Assembly: GCF_016629665.1 (NCBI RefSeq)
Contig: NZ_JAEPRQ010000011.1
Coordinates: 1 to 64,000, forward strand
Reading direction: 5' to 3'
Length of the DNA: 64,000 nucleotides
Source of the DNA: Paracoccus caeni
GTDB lineage: Bacteria; Pseudomonadota; Alphaproteobacteria; Rhodobacterales; Rhodobacteraceae
Below the pieces are notes generated by a model. It was not told the origin of the DNA. It made no database searches and was given only the letters and a program-made list of their open reading frames with translations. The position numbers and the translations under genes are program-made. Shown one piece after another: positions 33,592 to 42,516 of the stretch. Numbering within the stretch: position 1 is the stretch's first letter; the number at the start of each line of letters is the position of its first letter.

Positions 33592-36210
33592 ATGAACATG
33601 CAAGCCCCCACCCGCCCGATCCGCACCACCTGCCCCTATTGCGGCGTTGGTTGCGGGGTGCTTGCAACCCCCTTGGCCGGGGGCGGACTGGTGATCGAGG
33701 GTGACCCCGACCACCCCGCCAATTTCGGCAGGCTCTGCGTCAAGGGCTCGGCCCTGGGCGAAACCGTCGGGCTGAAGGGGCGCCTGCTGACCCCCCGGAT
33801 CGACGGTCGCGAGGCCGGATGGGATGAGGCACTGGACCTGATCGCCCGCCGCTTCAGCGAAACCATCGCCCGGCACGGCCCGGATTCGGTGGCTTTCTAT
33901 GTCTCGGGACAACTGCTGACCGAAGATTACTATGTCGCCAACAAACTGATGAAGGGCTTTATCGGCAGCGCCAATATCGACACCAATTCGCGGCTTTGCA
34001 TGGCCTCGTCGGTGGCTGGTCACCGCCGCGCTTTCGGCTCTGACACCGTGCCGGGACTGTATGAAGATCTGGAGCAGGCCGATTGCGTGGTCCTTGTCGG
34101 CTCCAACCTCGCATGGTGCCACCCGGTTCTTTATCAGCGCCTTGCCGCTGCCCGAGAGACGCGCGGCACCAAGGTCATCGTCATCGACCCGCGCCGCACC
34201 GCGACCTGCGACATCGCCGATCTACATCTGGCGCTTGCGCCGGGGTCTGACGCGGCGCTGTTCAACCTGCTGCTGGCCGAGATCGACCGCCGGGGCCTGA
34301 TCGATCCCGCTTTTGCCGCGAACCTTGACGGCCTGTCCGAAGCTCTGACGGCGGCGCGCGCCACCCTGCCGTCCTCGACCGGGCTGATGCACAGCGAATT
34401 GCAGCGATTCCTGCAGCTTTGGACCAGCAGCGAGAAGGTGGTGACGGTCTATTCGCAGGGCATCAACCAATCCGACAGCGGCACCGACAAGGTGAACGCG
34501 ATCCTCAACTGCCACCTTGCCACGGGCCGGATCGGTCGCCCCGGCATGGGTCCGTTCAGCGTCACCGGCCAGCCGAACGCCATGGGCGGGCGCGAGGTCG
34601 GCGGGCTGGCGAACATGCTGGCCTGTCATCTGGAGATCGAAAACCCCGCCCATCGCGACGCCGTGCAAGGCTTTTGGGCCGCGCCGCGCATGGCCTCGAA
34701 ACCCGGCCTGAAGGCGGTCGATATGTTCCGCGCGGTCGAGGATGGCCGCATCAAGGCGCTGTGGATCATCTGCACCAACCCCGCCGTATCGATGCCCGAG
34801 GCCGACCGGGTCGCCCGCGCCATCGCTGGCTGCGATTTCGTCGCCGTCTCGGATATGTTCGGCGATACCGACACGGCGCGGCTGGCCCATGTCGTGCTGC
34901 CCGCGACCGGCTGGGCGGAAAAGGATGGCACCGTCACCAATTCCGAACGCCGCATCAGCCGCCAGCGCCGGACGCTTGCCGCCCCCGGACAGGCCCGCGA
35001 CGACTGGCGCATTCTGGCAGAAGTCGGCAGCCGTATGGGCTGGTCTGACGCCTTCGCATGGAGTTCTGCCGCTGAAATCTTCGCGGAACATGCGGCATTG
35101 TCGGGCGTGGCCGGGGCGCTTGGCAGCGATTTCGACATCTCGGATTACGCGGGTATCACGGCGCAGGATTATGACCGGCTGCAACCCTTTCTGTGGCCGC
35201 AATCGGCCACGCGCAAAGGTGGTCGCTTCTTCGCCGATGGCCGCTTCCACCATCCGAACGGCAAGGGCCGCATGATCGCGGTGGCACCAATGCCGCCGCA
35301 GCCGCTGAGCCGGGAATATCCGTTTCGCCTGAATACCGGCCGCGTCCGCGACCATTGGCATACGATGACCCGCACCGGCCTGTCGCCGCGCCTGTCCCGG
35401 CATCTGGCCGAGCCCTATCTGGAGCTTCACCCCGAGGACGCAGCCGCCCTGTCACTTGCCCCCGCCTCGCTGGCACAGGTGGACAGCCCGTATGGTCGCG
35501 CGATTCTGCGCGTATTGGTGACCGACCGGGTCGCGAGGGGGCATCCTTTCGCGCCGATCCACTGGACCGGGCAGACCGCCCCTTCCGGTCGCGTGGGCGC
35601 CTTGATCGATCCGACCATCGACCCGGTTTCGGGTCAGCCCGCCTCGAAATCGACCGCTGTGGTGATCCGGCCCTTTGCGGCGGCGTGGTATGGATTTGCC
35701 GTCTCAACGCGCGATATCGCGCCCGACTGCGACTACTGGGCACGGGCCGCCTTGCCGACGGGCTATCAGGCCGAACTTGCCGGATGCCAGACGCCGCAGG
35801 ACTGGATCGGCGAGGCAAAACGCCTGTTCGGACTCTGCTCCGACCCGCTTCTGGTTCAGGATCGCCAACGCGGACTGACCCGGCTGGCCTTTGTCGAGGA
35901 AGGCCAGTTGCGGGCCGCGCTGTTCATATCACCCGATCCGGTGGCTTTGTCGCGCAGCCATCTGGCCTCGGCGCTTGGCGGGGATTGTCTGTCCGGCGTG
36001 CTGGCGGGCCGACCCGGTCAGGACCAGCCCGACGAAGGCGCGCTGGTCTGTGCCTGCTTCGGCGTCGGTATCAATACGATCCTGAAGGCGGTGACGACAC
36101 AGGGGCTGATCTCGGTCGAGGCGATCGGCGAGGCATTAAGGGCCGGCACGAATTGCGGCTCGTGCCGGCCCGAGATCAAATCGCTGATCCGGGCGCATCT
36201 ACCCGCCTGA
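33592..36210 (+). CDS. nasC: NasC, assimilatory nitrate reductase with C-terminal [2Fe-2S] BFD-like domain
   Basis: This 872-residue molybdo-bis-MGD enzyme reduces nitrate to nitrite. The N-terminal [4Fe-4S] is bound by TTCPYCGVGCGVL with the final Cys in RLCVKGSALGE. The molybdopterin motifs include NIDTNSRLCMASSV, which carries the probable Mo-ligating Cys, and GPFSVTGQPNAMGGREVGG. Near the C terminus CACFGVGINTILKAV...GTNCGSCRPEI is a BFD-type cluster domain. It begins seven bases after nasH and is the last nas gene. Its 3' end overlaps the convergent MFS gene by 35 bases. Confidence 0.95.
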   Translation: MNMQAPTRPIRTTCPYCGVGCGVLATPLAGGGLVIEGDPDHPANFGRLCVKGSALGETVGLKGRLLTPRIDGREAGWDEALDLIARRFSETIARHGPDSVAFYVSGQLLTEDYYVANKLMKGFIGSANIDTNSRLCMASSVAGHRRAFGSDTVPGLYEDLEQADCVVLVGSNLAWCHPVLYQRLAAARETRGTKVIVIDPRRTATCDIADLHLALAPGSDAALFNLLLAEIDRRGLIDPAFAANLDGLSEALTAARATLPSSTGLMHSELQRFLQLWTSSEKVVTVYSQGINQSDSGTDKVNAILNCHLATGRIGRPGMGPFSVTGQPNAMGGREVGGLANMLACHLEIENPAHRDAVQGFWAAPRMASKPGLKAVDMFRAVEDGRIKALWIICTNPAVSMPEADRVARAIAGCDFVAVSDMFGDTDTARLAHVVLPATGWAEKDGTVTNSERRISRQRRTLAAPGQARDDWRILAEVGSRMGWSDAFAWSSAAEIFAEHAALSGVAGALGSDFDISDYAGITAQDYDRLQPFLWPQSATRKGGRFFADGRFHHPNGKGRMIAVAPMPPQPLSREYPFRLNTGRVRDHWHTMTRTGLSPRLSRHLAEPYLELHPEDAAALSLAPASLAQVDSPYGRAILRVLVTDRVARGHPFAPIHWTGQTAPSGRVGALIDPTIDPVSGQPASKSTAVVIRPFAAAWYGFAVSTRDIAPDCDYWARAALPTGYQAELAGCQTPQDWIGEAKRLFGLCSDPLLVQDRQRGLTRLAFVEEGQLRAALFISPDPVALSRSHLASALGGDCLSGVLAGRPGQDQPDEGALVCACFGVGINTILKAVTTQGLISVEAIGEALRAGTNCGSCRPEIKSLIRAHLPA

Positions 36211-37396
36211 CGCGAGAGATGATCGTCAGCGCGGCGATTGCCAGAATGATGCCGCTGATCAGAAAGACACCGCGCGGACCGCTGAGCTCCAAGGCGACAC
36301 CGCCAAGACCGGCGCCCATGGCAATGGCAAAGTTGATGGCGGCGACGATCAGACTGCCGCCCGCCTCGGCCTCGTCCGGGATGGTGCGGGTGATCCATGT
36401 GGACCACGATACCGGCACCCCCGCAAAGACCAGCCCCCATAGCGCGATCATCACCGCATCCATCGCCGTCACCCCGCCGAACGCGGAAAGCAGCAGCGCC
36501 AGCACCGCCATGACCAGCGGCATCAGCAGCATCGCGAACCACAGCGACCGCTCGATCAGATAGGCGATCAGATAGGTGCCGACGAAATTGGCGAAACCGA
36601 AGGCGAACAGGATCGCCGTCACACCATCGACGCCCAGGCCAGTCACATTCTCAAGGAAGGGCCGGATATAGGTGAAGAAGGTGAAATGCCCTGCAAAGAC
36701 CAGCAGCACCGCGATCATGCCGATGCCCATGCCGGGGCGGCGCAGCACCTCGACCAGCACGCCGGGACGACCGCTGCCCTGCGCAGGCAGTGACGGTAGC
36801 GTCAGAAGCTGCACCAGCAACGCCGCAACGCCCAGCCCGGTCGCCGCCAGAAACACCCCGCGCCAGCCGATCATCGCGCCCAGATAGCTGCCGACCGGCA
36901 CGGCAAAGACCGTCGCCGCCGACACCCCCATGAACATGATCGCCAATGCGCGCGGGATCGACGCCTCGGGCACCAGCCGCATGACGGTGGCGACGGACAG
37001 GCTCCAGAACCCGCCAAGTGCGATGCCCATCAGGATGCGGCCCAGCAAAAGCATGGTCAGCCCCGGCGCCGCCGCGACGATCAGGTTCGAGACGATCAGC
37101 AACAGCGACAGCCCCATCAACACGATGCGCCGGTCGATGCCCCGCGCAAGGGTCGAGATGAACAGGCTGGTGAACAGCGCCACGAAGGCCGTCGCGGTGA
37201 CCGCCTGCCCCGCCGCGCCCTTGCTGATCTGCAGCCCCTCGGCCAGCGGGGTCAGCAGGCTGGCGGGCAGGAACTCGGCGGTGACAAGGGCGAATACGCC
37301 CAGCGACATCGACAGAACCGCCCCCCAAGCAGGTTGGTCAGGCGTGGCGATCGGGGCGGAAAGCGCCATATCAGGCGGCGTCGAGATGTCTGTCAT
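36176..37396 (-). CDS. MFS efflux transporter (Bcr/arabinose-efflux-like)
   Basis: This 406-residue, 12-helix MFS transporter starts VLSMSLGVFALVTAEFLPAS, typical of the YdhP/AraJ/NepI-like drug or sugar efflux groups. Motif A-like DRRIVLMGLSLLL follows helix 2. Substrate cannot be inferred. It is divergent from an AraC-type regulator gene (81-bp gap) that probably controls it. The last 35 bases lie inside the nasC coding end on the other strand. Confidence 0.85.
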   Translation of the reverse strand: MTDISTPPDMALSAPIATPDQPAWGAVLSMSLGVFALVTAEFLPASLLTPLAEGLQISKGAAGQAVTATAFVALFTSLFISTLARGIDRRIVLMGLSLLLIVSNLIVAAAPGLTMLLLGRILMGIALGGFWSLSVATVMRLVPEASIPRALAIMFMGVSAATVFAVPVGSYLGAMIGWRGVFLAATGLGVAALLVQLLTLPSLPAQGSGRPGVLVEVLRRPGMGIGMIAVLLVFAGHFTFFTYIRPFLENVTGLGVDGVTAILFAFGFANFVGTYLIAYLIERSLWFAMLLMPLVMAVLALLLSAFGGVTAMDAVMIALWGLVFAGVPVSWSTWITRTIPDEAEAGGSLIVAAINFAIAMGAGLGGVALELSGPRGVFLISGIILAIAALTIISRVRRVDAPGSAI

Positions 37397-37477
37397 GATG
37401 AAATCCTTACGGGTGGAGGAAGGCCGTCCTGCTTATCTGGCTGGAAATCTCGGTCAAACCATGCCAGTTTATCCGCC

Positions 37478-38440
37478 ATGTTTGATCGAAACACCGAATC
37501 TGCAGAAAGCCATGATGCCGTGACCGAGGTGCTGCTGGGCATGCGCCTGCGTGGCGCGCGCTATTGGCGGCTGCGGCTGTCGCCGCCTTTTGGCGTGGAT
37601 TTCCCCCGTGGCGACGGTGCGCGCTTTCACTTCGTTGGTCAGGGAGAGGCGCTTTTGATCCTGCCGGGCCTGCCCCCGCGCCCAATGAAAGCCGGGGACG
37701 CGGTGCTGATCCCACGCGGCGAGCCGCATCAGATCCTGTCCGCCCCCCGCGTCGCCGCCCGTCATTTCGACAGCTACACGCCTGAAACCCGCTGCCCCTC
37801 TTTCGCCGAGATCAAGGATTGCGATGCCTCGGCCTGCCGGACGCGGGACACCACGATCCTGACCGGGGTGATGGAGCTTGATCTGGTCACCATGCATCCG
37901 CTGGTCGCCCTGATGCCCGAAGCGATGGCCGTCAGCGCCCTGCTAGAGCGTCAGCCGGAGATGCACGCGATCCTTGCCGCGATGGAGGTCGAGATGGCCG
38001 AGGACCGGCCCGGTTCCGCCGGGATTCTGGCGCGGCTTGCCGATGTGGTGGCGGCGCTGATCGTGCGCGGCTGGATCGAATGCGGCTGCGACAGCGCCTC
38101 TGGCGTGATCACCGCTTTGCGCGACCCGCGCCTTGCCCGCGTGCTGGTGGAACTGCACAAAGAGCCGGGCCGAGATTGGGATATTCCCGCCATGGCATCG
38201 CTGATGGGGGTGTCACGTTCGGCCTTCGCGGACCGCTTTGCTGCGGTCGTTGGGGTCAGCCCGCTGCGTTATGTGACCGATCTGCGCATGCGGATCGCGG
38301 CGGAATGGCTGACACGAGAGGGGCTGGCCGTCGCGACGGTGGCGCATCGGCTTGGCTATGGCTCGCAGGCGGCCTTTACCCGCGCATTCAAACGGGTAAT
38401 CGGCGTTTCGCCGGGCAATATCCGCAAGCGGGCAGGCTAG
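37478..38440 (+). CDS. AraC-family transcriptional regulator with cupin domain
   Basis: The 320-residue regulator has an N-terminal AraC-type cupin (YWRLRLSPPFGVDFPRGDGA; GDAVLIPRGEPHQILS) and a C-terminal double HTH (PAMASLMGVSRSAFADRFAA; VATVAHRLGYGSQAAFTRAF). This group, with two cysteines (SFAEIKDCDASACRTRD), is common beside efflux genes. It is divergent from the MFS gene. The ATG at 37478 is chosen because the longer frame upstream overlaps that gene's promoter. Confidence 0.87.
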   Translation: MFDRNTESAESHDAVTEVLLGMRLRGARYWRLRLSPPFGVDFPRGDGARFHFVGQGEALLILPGLPPRPMKAGDAVLIPRGEPHQILSAPRVAARHFDSYTPETRCPSFAEIKDCDASACRTRDTTILTGVMELDLVTMHPLVALMPEAMAVSALLERQPEMHAILAAMEVEMAEDRPGSAGILARLADVVAALIVRGWIECGCDSASGVITALRDPRLARVLVELHKEPGRDWDIPAMASLMGVSRSAFADRFAAVVGVSPLRYVTDLRMRIAAEWLTREGLAVATVAHRLGYGSQAAFTRAFKRVIGVSPGNIRKRAG

Positions 38441-38513
38441 GTGCAGCAAGATGCCGCATTCACCGCACCGCCCGCATGCCCCAGATGGGCGCTGAACCAG
38501 CAGAGGACAGACC

Positions 38514-38879
38514 ATGTCTGACGAACGCGACAGCAGAACGGCGGTTCTTCGCGGGCTGATGAACCGCTGCCCGAATTGCGGCAAGGGGAAACTGCTGCGC
38601 GGCTATCTTGCCGTCTCGCCGGAATGCGACGATTGCAAGGCCCCGCTTAACCGCTATCCGGCGGCAGATGGCCCGGCCTTCTTCACCATGACCATCATGC
38701 TGCTGGTGCTGATCCCGCTTCTGGGCTTCACCTGGATCATCCTGCGACCGAGCCCGGTCATGCTGCTGACCATCGTCGGCACCATCACCGCGCTGTTGAC
38801 GCTGATCCTGCTGCGCTTCGTCAAGGGTGCCTTTATCGGCTATCTCTGGGCGAAGAACGAGCAGGACCGGGGCGCCTGA
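38514..38879 (+). CDS. DUF983 membrane protein
   Basis: This 121-residue protein has a zinc-ribbon-like N terminus (RCPNCGKGKLLRGYLAVSPEC with CDDC following) and two transmembrane segments (MTIMLLVLIPLLGFTWIIL; LLTIVGTITALLTLILLRF). DUF983 proteins are common in alphaproteobacteria, often near cytochrome oxidase genes, and their role is unknown. It ends where the convergent flavoprotein gene ends. Confidence 0.88.
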   Translation: MSDERDSRTAVLRGLMNRCPNCGKGKLLRGYLAVSPECDDCKAPLNRYPAADGPAFFTMTIMLLVLIPLLGFTWIILRPSPVMLLTIVGTITALLTLILLRFVKGAFIGYLWAKNEQDRGA

Positions 38880-40916
38880 TCACAGATCCTTCGCCAACCG
38901 CAGCGCATCATAGATCGCCGCATGGGTATTCCGTGCGGCCACCGCATCGCCGATCCTGAACAACTGGAACCGCCCCTCGGGATTACGCCGCAGAGCCTGC
39001 GGCTTGCCCCCGATGAGATCGCCATAAGCAACCTCGCCCAGATTGGACGACATCGGCTTCAGATCGAAATAGAGATCGTCCAGCGGCAGCGTCCCATGAT
39101 TGACGACAACCTGATCGAAGCTGCGTTCTTTCCTGACGCCGCCGTAATCGCTGCCGATCACCGCCCGCAATTCATTGCCGTCGCGCTGCACCTCTTCCAG
39201 CCGGAAGGTGACGGTGAAAGTCGCGTCCAGTTTCTGAAGCGAGCGCATATAGGGCACCAGGTTCATCGCCATCACCTCGGGCGCGAAGCTGCGGTCCGGT
39301 GTCATGATCTCGACCCGGCCGCCCGCCTTGGCGATGATTTCCGCCGCCTGCAGCCCGGCATGATCGCCCGCATCGTCATAGACCAGCACATTGCTGCCCG
39401 GTCGCACATCGCCCGAGATGATGTCCCATGACGAAACGACCAGATCATTGCCCGCCCGCAAGACCTCGGTATCCGGCAAGCCGCCGGTCGCGACGATCAC
39501 CACATCGGGGTCCATCGCGGCAACGGTCTCTGCCTCGGCCCATGTGTCATAGTGAAAGCGCACCCCCGCCGCCTCGCACTGCGCCACACGCCAGTCGATG
39601 ATCCCGATCATCTCTCGCCGCCGCTCGTTCTGCGCGGTCAGACGAATCTGCCCGCCCGGACGGTTCGCAGCCTCCAGCACGGTGACCTCATGCCCCCGCG
39701 CCGCACTGACCCGCGCGGCCTCAAGCCCCGCTGGCCCCGCGCCGATGATGACCACCTTCCGGGGCGTGTCGGCCTTTGGAATGTCGTGCGGCATGGTCAG
39801 TTCCCGCCCGGTGGCGGCATTGTGGATGCAATAGGCAGCGCCGCCCTGATAAATCCGGTCCAGACAATAGTTCGCCCCGACGCAGGGCCGGATGTCATCC
39901 TCGCGGCCCTCCAGAATCTTGCGCATGATATGCGGGTCGGTCATGTGCGCCCGCGTCATCCCGATCATGTCCACCTTGCCCGAGGCGATCGCATGCCGCG
40001 CCGTCGCCACATCCGGCACGCGGGCGGCATGAAAGGTCGGGAAATCCGTCGCCGCCCTGATCTGCCCGGCATAATCCAGATGCGGCGCGCTGGGCATGCC
40101 CTGAATCGGGATCACATCGGTCAGCCCCGGATCGGTATCGATATGCCCGCGCAGCACGTTCAGGAAATCGACCAGCCCGCTGTCCTTCAGCTTCCGCGAC
40201 AGCGACAGCCCCTCTTCCGGGGTAGTCCCGCCCTCCAGCCGTTCATCGGTGGTGTAACGAACACCCAGCAGAAAATCTTCGCCCACCCGCGCACGGATCG
40301 CCCCCAGCACATCGAACAGGAACCGCACGCGATTGTCGAAATCGCCGCCATACGGCCCCTCAAGGCTGTTCGTCAGCGGCGAAATGAACTGATCCAGCAG
40401 ATGCCCGTAAGCCTCAAGCTCGATCCCATCCAGCCCCGCCGCCTTCATCCGCTCTGCCGCATCGGCGAAATCACCAATGACGCGAGCGATATCCCAGTCT
40501 TCCATCTTCTTCGGAAAGGCCCGGTGCGATGCCTCTCGCGCATGCGACGGCGCCACGACCGGCAACCAGTCGCCCTTGTCCCACCGCGTCCGTCGCCCAA
40601 GATGGGTCAACTGAATCATCACCTTCGCGCCATGCTCGTGACATTCATCGACCAGATCGCGCATCCACGGAACGACCTCGTCCTTGTAGGCAAGGATGTT
40701 GTTGAACACCGGCGGGCTGTCCCGCGACACCGCCGCCGACCCCGCCGTCATCGTCAGCGCGATCCCGGCCTTTGCGCGTTCGACATGATAGGCGCGGTAG
40801 GCGGCCTTGGGCATGCCGTCCTCGGGATAGGCGGGCTCGTGCGAGGTGATCATCACCCGGTTTCGGAAGGTGACATGCTTGATTTGGAAGGGTTGCAACA
40901 GCGGATCGGCTGACAT
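38880..40916 (-). CDS. FMN/FAD flavoprotein of the trimethylamine dehydrogenase/dienoyl-CoA reductase family
   Basis: The 678-residue protein has an N-terminal old-yellow-enzyme TIM barrel (IKHVTFRNRVMITSHEPAY; MIQLTHLGRRTRW; GIELEAYGHLLDQFISP) and a C-terminal FAD/NAD region (VVIIGAGPAGLEAARVSA). Relatives demethylate N-methylated compounds such as dimethylglycine or N-methylproline. The iron-sulfur motif reads CVGANYC...C, so the second Cys of the usual C-x2-C-x2-C-x11-C is Ala348 (Cys345, Cys351, Cys363 kept). It is divergent from a TetR gene across an inverted-repeat operator. Confidence 0.82.
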   Translation of the reverse strand: MSADPLLQPFQIKHVTFRNRVMITSHEPAYPEDGMPKAAYRAYHVERAKAGIALTMTAGSAAVSRDSPPVFNNILAYKDEVVPWMRDLVDECHEHGAKVMIQLTHLGRRTRWDKGDWLPVVAPSHAREASHRAFPKKMEDWDIARVIGDFADAAERMKAAGLDGIELEAYGHLLDQFISPLTNSLEGPYGGDFDNRVRFLFDVLGAIRARVGEDFLLGVRYTTDERLEGGTTPEEGLSLSRKLKDSGLVDFLNVLRGHIDTDPGLTDVIPIQGMPSAPHLDYAGQIRAATDFPTFHAARVPDVATARHAIASGKVDMIGMTRAHMTDPHIMRKILEGREDDIRPCVGANYCLDRIYQGGAAYCIHNAATGRELTMPHDIPKADTPRKVVIIGAGPAGLEAARVSAARGHEVTVLEAANRPGGQIRLTAQNERRREMIGIIDWRVAQCEAAGVRFHYDTWAEAETVAAMDPDVVIVATGGLPDTEVLRAGNDLVVSSWDIISGDVRPGSNVLVYDDAGDHAGLQAAEIIAKAGGRVEIMTPDRSFAPEVMAMNLVPYMRSLQKLDATFTVTFRLEEVQRDGNELRAVIGSDYGGVRKERSFDQVVVNHGTLPLDDLYFDLKPMSSNLGEVAYGDLIGGKPQALRRNPEGRFQLFRIGDAVAARNTHAAIYDALRLAKDL

Positions 40917-40962
40917 GACTGCTCTCATCGAAGAAAGTGGCTGGACCGAAGCTAAAGCCGTA

Positions 40963-40999
40963 TGTACACTAGTGTCAACTGATTTGACGATAGTGTACA
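40963..40999. promoter_or_regulatory. Inverted-repeat operator between the flavoprotein and TetR genes
   Basis: TGTACACTA (40963-40971) and TAGTGTACA (40991-40999) are perfect 9-base inverted repeats around a 19-base spacer. The first overlaps the 10-base palindrome ACACTAGTGT (40966-40975). Its position between divergent start codons, with the TetR gene next to it, makes it the likely TetR operator. Confidence 0.7.
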
Positions 41000-41029
41000 T
41001 TCTTCGTTGTTCAAATACCGAAAGGCCCG

Positions 41030-41659
41030 ATGGCAAACGACACGACATCAAAGGGTTCGCGCGACGCCTGGATCACTGCCGCCTATCAGGCGCTGATCGA
41101 ACAGGGCGTTGACGCCGTCCGCATCGCCCCGCTGTCCAAGCGCCTGAAACTGGCCCGGACCAGCTTTTACTGGTTCTTCGAGGACCGTGAGACGCTGTTG
41201 CAGGCGCTTCTGGACCAGTGGAAAAAGAACACCGACGCCCTCACCAACCGCGCTGACGCCTATGCCGAAACCATTGTAGAGGCGGTGCTGAACGTGAACG
41301 ATTGCTGGCTGGACCCCCGGCTTTTCGACGCCCAACTGGAATTCGCCGTCCGCAGTTGGGCGCTGCAATCCCCCGAAGTCGCGGCCCTGATCGAAGCCGC
41401 CGACGCCACGCGGATGGAATCACTGCGCCAGATGTTCCTGCGCTTCGGCTATGACGCCACGGCGGCGGATGTACGGTCGCGGACGATCTATCTGGTCCAG
41501 ATCGGCTATATCTCGATGAACACGGTCGAGGACGTCGAGACCCGCATGCGCCGCATCCCGCAATATGTCGAAGCCTTCACCGGCAAGATTCCGGAACCGC
41601 GAGACATCGACCGCTTCAAAAGCCGCCACGGCCTTTTGGACAAAGGAGAACCGCAATGA
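41030..41659 (+). CDS. TetR-family transcriptional regulator
   Basis: This 209-residue regulator has an N-terminal TetR HTH (VRIAPLSKRLKLARTSFYWF, about 26-45, with the FYWFF signature) and a ligand-binding helical C-terminal domain. It is divergent from the flavoprotein gene and shares an ATGA overlap with the following proC-like gene, so it likely controls both. The effector is probably related to the substrate of the flavoprotein. Confidence 0.9.
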   Translation: MANDTTSKGSRDAWITAAYQALIEQGVDAVRIAPLSKRLKLARTSFYWFFEDRETLLQALLDQWKKNTDALTNRADAYAETIVEAVLNVNDCWLDPRLFDAQLEFAVRSWALQSPEVAALIEAADATRMESLRQMFLRFGYDATAADVRSRTIYLVQIGYISMNTVEDVETRMRRIPQYVEAFTGKIPEPRDIDRFKSRHGLLDKGEPQ

Positions 41660-42423
41660 CCCGTATCGGCATTATCGGCGGCACCGGCTGGCTGGGCAGC
41701 GCTATCGCCCGCCGCGGCATCGCCGAAGGCGTCATCGATCCCGCACGCCTCTGGCTATCATCCCGCTCCCCGACCGAGGTGCCGCAGGGCGCGCACTGGA
41801 CCGACGATAACGCAACGCTCATCGCCGAAAGCGATCTGGTCGTCCTCTCCGTCAGACCCGCCCAGTTCCGGCAGATGCAGATCGACCTGCAAGGCCGCCC
41901 GGCGCTTTCGGTCATGGCAGGCGTCTCCGCGACCGAGATCGCCCGCGCCACCGTCACCGCCCGCATCATCCGTGCCCTACCGAACGCGATGGCCGACAGC
42001 GGCATGTCATGGACGCCCTACTGGGCGACCGATCAGGCCGAAGCGCCCGAGATCGCCCTGACACAAAGCCTCTTCACCGCCTGCGGCACCGCCGAACGCG
42101 TCGAGGACGAAGCTCAGATCGACTATGCCGCCGCTCTCACCGGCTCGGGCACCGCCTTCCCGGCCCTTTTCGCGCAGGCAATGATCGATCACGCCATCGC
42201 GCAGGGCATGCCCGAGGACCGCGCCGCACGCGCTGTCCTCCACCTCCTGACTGCCGCCAGCCAACAGTTGCAGCAGGGCGGCGAAAGCCCGGCGCAGGTG
42301 GTCAAAGCGTTCACGGATTACGCTGGCACCACCGCCGCAGGCTTGAACGCGATGAAGGCAGCGGGTTTCACAGAGGCTGTCCACGCCGGCCTCTCAGCAG
42401 CCGCCGAAGCAGCAAAACCGTAA
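41656..42423 (+). CDS. proC: Pyrroline-5-carboxylate reductase family protein
   Basis: This is a 255-residue P5C reductase/ProC-like oxidoreductase. The dinucleotide-binding motif is RIGIIGGTGWLGSAIARRG, followed by VVLSVRPAQFRQM, RALPNAMADSGMSWT and the C-terminal GLNAMKAAGFTEAVHAGL with the ProC-specific helices. It is coupled by overlap to the TetR gene and lies opposite a flavoprotein related to N-methylproline and similar demethylases. It may therefore be a catabolic or paralogous enzyme rather than the housekeeping ProC. Confidence 0.82.
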   Translation: MTRIGIIGGTGWLGSAIARRGIAEGVIDPARLWLSSRSPTEVPQGAHWTDDNATLIAESDLVVLSVRPAQFRQMQIDLQGRPALSVMAGVSATEIARATVTARIIRALPNAMADSGMSWTPYWATDQAEAPEIALTQSLFTACGTAERVEDEAQIDYAAALTGSGTAFPALFAQAMIDHAIAQGMPEDRAARAVLHLLTAASQQLQQGGESPAQVVKAFTDYAGTTAAGLNAMKAAGFTEAVHAGLSAAAEAAKP

Positions 42424-42443
42424 ACGCCGACAGGTAAGCATCC

Positions 42444-42507
42444 GCCCGGAATCAAGGTGCCTGCAAGGCACCGCCGGGCATTGCCCACCCGCGGTCTGGC
42501 AATGCCC
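42444..42507 (+). repeat. REP-like element, copy C (two hairpins)
   Basis: The first hairpin has outer arms GCCCGG (42444-42449)/CCGGGC (42474-42479) and inner arms GGTGCC (42456-42461)/GGCACC (42467-42472). Relative to copies A and B (GTCGCC/GGCGAC) the inner stem differs by compensating changes. The second hairpin is GGGCATTGCC (42476-42485)/GGCAATGCCC (42498-42507). The tail ATGCCCTCTGCTCTG matches copy B. It sits between the converging proC-like and nadC genes and may act as a terminator for both. Confidence 0.75.
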
Positions 42508-42516
42508 TCTGCTCTG

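Noticed and set aside
32740..34122. 460-codon open frame antisense to nasH and the start of nasC
   Set aside because: It spans two clear genes on the other strand and has shadow-frame composition.
34222..35430. 402-codon open frame antisense to nasC
   Set aside because: No motif, and nasC covers the region with canonical molybdopterin signatures.
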